Positions 60,403 to 64,000 of a DNA stretch of 64,000 nucleotides are shown one piece after another. Each line of letters starts with the position of its first letter. The stretch's first letter is position 1. The position numbers were made by a program, and so were the translations under genes. This DNA is from Pelosinus fermentans. Lineage in GTDB: Bacteria; Bacillota; Negativicutes; DSM-13327. The DNA lies in the NCBI GenBank assembly GCA_002434245.1, contig DJJR01000016.1, positions 140,509-204,508 of the forward strand. Direction: 5' to 3'. The notes beneath the pieces are model-generated. The model saw only the letters and a program-made list of their open reading frames with translations, was not told where the DNA came from and searched no databases.

Positions 60403-62070
60403 ATGAAGAGTGATGTAGAAATTGCCCAGGGGGCAAAAATGCAGCCAATTATTCAAATTGCGGCTGATCTTGGCTTAAGTGAAGACGATATTGAACAGTA
60501 TGGAAAATACAAAGCCAAAATTTCGCTGGCGGCGTGGGATAAAATGAAACAGCGTCCCAACGGGAAACTGGTATTAGTCAGCGCTATCAATCCGACTGCA
60601 GCAGGTGAGGGGAAAACAACGACGACTGTTGGATTAGGAGATGCCTTTCGAAGGCTGGGGAAAAAGGCGATGATTGCCTTGAGGGAACCGTCATTGGGAC
60701 CTTGTTTTGGCATGAAGGGCGGTGCAGCTGGCGGTGGATATGCGCAGATTGTGCCAATGGAAGATATCAACTTGCATTTTACTGGTGATATTCATGCTGT
60801 GACCACGGCGCATAACTTACTGTCAGCAATCATTGATAATCATATCCAACATGGCAATGTACTGGGCATTGATCCGCGTCGCATTACTTGGCGAAGAGTA
60901 ATTGACCTTAATGACCGGACATTACGTCATATTGTGCTTGGAATAGGTGGAAAGGCCAATGGAGTACCAAGAGAAAGTGGCTTTGACATCTCCGTTGCAT
61001 CAGAATTAATGGCGATTTTGTGTTTAGCAAAAGATTTGGATGATATGAAGCAAAGAATTAGCAAGATCATCGTTAGCTATACCTATGACAATCAACCAAT
61101 TACGGCAGCGGATTTAAAAGCTGCTGGTGCGCTGACACTCTTATTCAAAGATGCCATTAAACCCAATTTGGTGCAAACACTTGAGCACACACCGGCTTTT
61201 GTGCATGGAGGGCCTTTTGCCAATATCGCTCATGGATGCAATAGTGTAATGGCATCCAAGTTTGCGTTAAAACTATCTGATATAGTGATTACTGAGGCTG
61301 GTTTTGGTGCTGACTTGGGGGCGGAGAAGTTTATTGACATTAAATGCCGTTTTGCTGGGTTTATGCCTGATGCGGTAGTGCTGGTTGCCACGGTAAGGGC
61401 ACTTAAGGCACACGGCGGTATTGCTAAGACCGAATTGACAAAAGTCAATCAACAGGCACTGGGACAAGGAATAGAAAATCTAAAAAAACACATTGAAAAT
61501 ATGCATAAATTTAATGTTCCTACGGTGGTTGCTATCAATGCTTTTCCAACGGATACAGAAGAAGAACTATCATTTGTCAGGGAACAGTGTAAGGCGCTTG
61601 GTGTTACAGTGGCGATTTCAAAAGTATGGGCCAAGGGCGGTGCTGGGGGAATGGAACTGGCTGAGCAGCTTCTTGACATGTTTAAACAACCTAAACCTGT
61701 TAGCTTTTTATATGATGAAACATTGCCAGTGAAAGAGAAAATTAGCGTGATTACCAAAGAAATTTATGGTGCAGATACTGTTAATTATAGCAAGGCAGCC
61801 GAGAAGAACATTCAGGATTTGACTGCGATGGGCTTTGATAAAACGCCGGTTTGTATTGCTAAGACGCAATATTCTTTATCCGATGATGCAACAAAGATTG
61901 GCCGCCCAAAGGCTTTTACCATGACAGTTAGGGAAATACGCATAGCTGCCGGTGCTGGATTTTTGGTGGTGATTACCGGCGATATTATGACAATGCCAGG
62001 ACTTCCAAAAAAACCTGCGGCAGAAATGATGGATATTGATAATGATGGTAAAATTACTGGATTGTTTTAA
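60403..62070 (+). CDS. fhs: Formate-tetrahydrofolate ligase
   Basis: ATP-dependent formation of 10-formyl-THF from formate, or the reverse with ATP gain, 555 residues, the normal length. The P-loop is [20 protein letters not shown] near residue 62, followed by [16 protein letters not shown] and [20 protein letters not shown] precedes the ATG at 60403. Its position between a PAS gene and hutG suggests use in histidine degradation, where the formyl or formimino group enters the folate pool, rather than acetogenesis alone. Confidence 0.96.
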   Translation: MKSDVEIAQGAKMQPIIQIAADLGLSEDDIEQYGKYKAKISLAAWDKMKQRPNGKLVLVSAINPTAAGEGKTTTTVGLGDAFRRLGKKAMIALREPSLGPCFGMKGGAAGGGYAQIVPMEDINLHFTGDIHAVTTAHNLLSAIIDNHIQHGNVLGIDPRRITWRRVIDLNDRTLRHIVLGIGGKANGVPRESGFDISVASELMAILCLAKDLDDMKQRISKIIVSYTYDNQPITAADLKAAGALTLLFKDAIKPNLVQTLEHTPAFVHGGPFANIAHGCNSVMASKFALKLSDIVITEAGFGADLGAEKFIDIKCRFAGFMPDAVVLVATVRALKAHGGIAKTELTKVNQQALGQGIENLKKHIENMHKFNVPTVVAINAFPTDTEEELSFVREQCKALGVTVAISKVWAKGGAGGMELAEQLLDMFKQPKPVSFLYDETLPVKEKISVITKEIYGADTVNYSKAAEKNIQDLTAMGFDKTPVCIAKTQYSLSDDATKIGRPKAFTMTVREIRIAAGAGFLVVITGDIMTMPGLPKKPAAEMMDIDNDGKITGLF

Positions 62071-62119
62071 GCCAATACAAATTGTAAACCAATAGATAAG
62101 ACTGAGCAGGAGGATAAGT

Positions 62120-63130
62120 ATGTTTCAGGATCGATATGAGACAGGGGATTTTACAATATGGCAGGGGCGGATTGACAGCAGGGAAAATTATGATGCTTTT
62201 CGGTGGCACCAATGGATAAAAACGCTGGATTTAAGGCAGCCATTATTTAATTTCACGGGTAAATTGGGATTTGCATTGCTGGGATTTTGCTGCGATGAGG
62301 GCATACGAAGGAATAACGGACGCCAAGGTGCTTCTTCGGGGCCCGAGGAGATACGACGTGAACTTGCTAATTTACCCTGTTCTTTTTCTTCAGAGGTGTT
62401 GGTGTTTGATGCGGGAAACATTACCTGTGCAGATGGAGAGCTAATGAAAAGCCAGATGGCGCTAGAACAAGCAGTTCTTTATCTTCGTCAAGCCGGATTG
62501 TTTCCTCTAGTTATGGGAGGAGGTCATGAAACTGCTTTGGGACATTTCCGGGGACAAGCGGATTTCCTGCGACAGAAAGATGGTAAATGTGATCTGGGTA
62601 TTTTAAATTTTGACGCACACTTTGATCTTCGACCATTTATTGGGGAAGGAAATTCTGGGACGATGTTTCGGCAAATTGCCGATGATGCTTGCAAATGGGG
62701 AGAAGAGTTTCATTATTTTTGCCTGGGTATCCAGCGCAGCACCAATACACTTGAATTATTCAAAACGGCCCAACAATTAGGAGCAGGTTATTTATTAGCA
62801 GGTGATATTTCCATGCAATATGAAGAACATATCCTGGAAAAGCTCGATTCTTTTATGCAGTCCATACCCAATCTTTACGTAACGATTTGTGCAGATGTAT
62901 TTTCCTCTTCTTTTGCTCCCGGAGTCAGCGCACCACAACCTTTAGGGCTGCATCCGGAGATGGTGCTGAAGTATTTAAAGCATATACTTCGCACACAGAA
63001 AGTTGTTGGATTTGACATTGCAGAAGTATCACCACGGTTTGATCATGACAGGGCAACTGCGAGTTTGGCCAAAGTGATTATTTTTGCTGTAGTTGATACT
63101 CTTTGCAGATTGAAAGGGTTAGCTAGGTGA
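62120..63130 (+). CDS. hutG: Formimidoylglutamase (arginase family)
   Basis: Mn-dependent hydrolysis of N-formimidoyl-L-glutamate to glutamate and formamide, 336 residues. The metal motifs are GGGHETALGHF near residue 133, NFDAHFDLRPF near 165, and ICADVFSSSFAPGVSAPQP near 255. GGAGG precedes the ATG. Agmatinase and other ureohydrolases share the fold; hutU just downstream makes the histidine pathway the best reading. Confidence 0.9.
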   Translation: MFQDRYETGDFTIWQGRIDSRENYDAFRWHQWIKTLDLRQPLFNFTGKLGFALLGFCCDEGIRRNNGRQGASSGPEEIRRELANLPCSFSSEVLVFDAGNITCADGELMKSQMALEQAVLYLRQAGLFPLVMGGGHETALGHFRGQADFLRQKDGKCDLGILNFDAHFDLRPFIGEGNSGTMFRQIADDACKWGEEFHYFCLGIQRSTNTLELFKTAQQLGAGYLLAGDISMQYEEHILEKLDSFMQSIPNLYVTICADVFSSSFAPGVSAPQPLGLHPEMVLKYLKHILRTQKVVGFDIAEVSPRFDHDRATASLAKVIIFAVVDTLCRLKGLAR

Positions 63131-63153
63131 CTGTGAAGATATTTGATAGATAA

Positions 63154-63208
63154 TTTGACGATGCCGGACATTCTTTTGACGATATTTTGACAGTAAGAGT
63201 ATTATAAT
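63154..63208 (+). promoter_or_regulatory. Promoter/operator region of hutU with repeated TTGAC elements
   Basis: TTGAC occurs at 63155, 63176 and 63187, that is 21 and 11 bp apart (near two and one helical turns). TTTGACGAT occurs at 63154 and 63175. The TTGACG at 63176 with an 18-base spacer and TATTAT at 63200 gives a possible promoter. Downstream, the leader to hutU is about 90 bases. Confidence 0.45.
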
Positions 63209-63296
63209 CAGAATATAAAGATTATTTAGATTGAAGTAGATAGGATTACTATTTTTATAGATGATTTAATACGATTTCGTGGAAGGGGATATGACG

Positions 63297-64000
63297 ATGA
63301 AAATCGATAATAAAGAAATTACCTGTGCCATGACGATTAAGCTGGACGATGTACTACCAGAGCTGCCGGTATTTAAAGCGGGTGTGCGCAGGGCACCGGA
63401 TAGAGGCTTTCGACTAACGATTGAACAAAGTAAAGTTGCATTGAAAAATGCTCTACGGTATATTCCTGAGGAGTTGCATAGCTATTTGGCGAGGGAGTTT
63501 ATGGAAGAATTAAAAACATATGGGCGGATTTATGGTTATCGGTATATGCCGAAGGAAACTATTTACGGTAAACCATTAGATGAATACAAAGGTAATTGCA
63601 TTGAAGGTAAGGCATTTCAAGTCATGATTGATAATAACCTGGATCATGATGTTGCACTCTATCCTTATGAAATGGTCACTTATGGAGAGACAGGAAGCGT
63701 ATGCCAAAATTGGATGCAATATCGATTGATTAAAAAATATTTAGAAGTTATGACGCAAGATCAAACACTAGTTGTAGAATCAGGACATCCCCTGGGATTG
63801 TTCCCCTCAAAACCTGAAGCGCCCAGGGTAATTATCACCAATGCTTTGATGGTGGGGATGTTTGATAATCAGGATGACTGGGAAGTTGCCGAACAGATGG
63901 GAGTTGCCAACTATGGACAGATGACAGCGGGCGGCTGGATGTATATTGGTCCGCAAGGCATTGTTCATGGAACTTTTAACACCTTGCTAACAGCAGGTAG
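63297..64000 (+). CDS. hutU: Urocanate hydratase, 5' part only
   Basis: Converts urocanate to imidazolonepropionate. The frame is open to the window end; about 234 residues are visible of an expected 650-680. The start region KIDNKEITCAMTIKLDD and RYMPKETIYGKP fit the long clostridial form; YGQMTAGGWMYIGPQG near residue 212 is a hallmark of the family. The ATG at 63297 is 8 bases from AAGGGG; an ATG six bases earlier is too close. It follows hutG by 166 bp, with its own promoter region. Confidence 0.88.
   Translation, partial: MKIDNKEITCAMTIKLDDVLPELPVFKAGVRRAPDRGFRLTIEQSKVALKNALRYIPEELHSYLAREFMEELKTYGRIYGYRYMPKETIYGKPLDEYKGNCIEGKAFQVMIDNNLDHDVALYPYEMVTYGETGSVCQNWMQYRLIKKYLEVMTQDQTLVVESGHPLGLFPSKPEAPRVIITNALMVGMFDNQDDWEVAEQMGVANYGQMTAGGWMYIGPQGIVHGTFNTLLTAG

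Noticed and set aside
63187..63208. TTGACA-TATAAT as the hutU promoter
   Set aside because: The perfect hexamers are only 10 bases apart, too close for a sigma-A promoter; an 18-base alternative from 63176 is preferred.

Overview
The window looks like a chromosomal segment of an anaerobic, endospore-forming, low-GC member of the Firmicutes. The best fit is the Negativicutes, Sporomusaceae/Pelosinus type; this is inference from gene content and was not tested by a database search. Support comes from spore genes (spoVAC-spoVAD-spoVAEb, a CotF-like coat protein, a tiny glycine-rich spore-type peptide), ferredoxin-linked amino-acid fermentation, a type III glutamine synthetase, and a complete RND pump of a kind typical of cells with an outer membrane.

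Region 1 (1-5.8 kb) is lysine fermentation: kal and kce, then a separate unit lysP-kamA-atoD-atoA preceded by a good -24/-12 (sigma-54) promoter. Region 2 (5.8-10.3 kb) has two glutamine synthetases of different families; the first has a leader that can fold into competing hairpins ending in a T-run. Region 3 (10.3-18.5 kb) mixes oxidative-stress genes (tpx, a ferritin-like protein), an M20 amidohydrolase and cell-wall enzymes (two 3D-domain proteins, an L,D-transpeptidase). One 3D gene lies behind a ydaO-type (c-di-AMP) riboswitch. Region 4 (18.6-24.6 kb) has tRNA-Val(GAC), a pentapeptide-repeat protein, several tiny genes, an aldo/keto reductase with a ferredoxin-like tail, and an MFS gene without a normal start codon.

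Region 5 (24.8-33.9 kb) includes oleate hydratase, a PchR-like AraC regulator, an MFS carrier, a CsoR-type regulator, a metallo-beta-lactamase-fold hydrolase, an acyl-CoA ligase and an eroded methyltransferase-like protein. Region 6 (34.3-39.5 kb) is an RND efflux pair and an amidase. Region 7 (39.6-47 kb) reads as one branched-chain amino-acid oxidation unit: leucine dehydrogenase, acyl-CoA:acetate CoA-transferase and a four-subunit 2-oxoacid:ferredoxin oxidoreductase, followed by a sigma-54 enhancer-binding protein. A near-consensus -24/-12 promoter and a 20-bp palindrome lie upstream. It is a ferredoxin/CoA-transferase counterpart of the Bacillus bkd operon.

Region 8 (47-56.3 kb) has a Met/Cys-rich coat-like protein, rlmN, a HelD-type helicase, a site-2 protease homologue and a 1028-residue BTAD/ATPase/TPR regulator. 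Region 9 (56.5-59.8 kb) is DUF1657-DUF421-spoVAC-spoVAD-spoVAEb-DUF1657 behind a sigma-G-like promoter, resembling the spoVA2mob type of operon. Region 10 (60-64 kb) is a PAS-only protein, fhs, hutG and the start of hutU (cut by the window end), i.e. histidine degradation coupled to one-carbon metabolism. Its two promoter regions share a TTTGACGAT element.

Overall the window is rich in amino-acid catabolism (Lys, Leu/Val/Ile, His, Gln). No insertion sequence, prophage or CRISPR array was seen.
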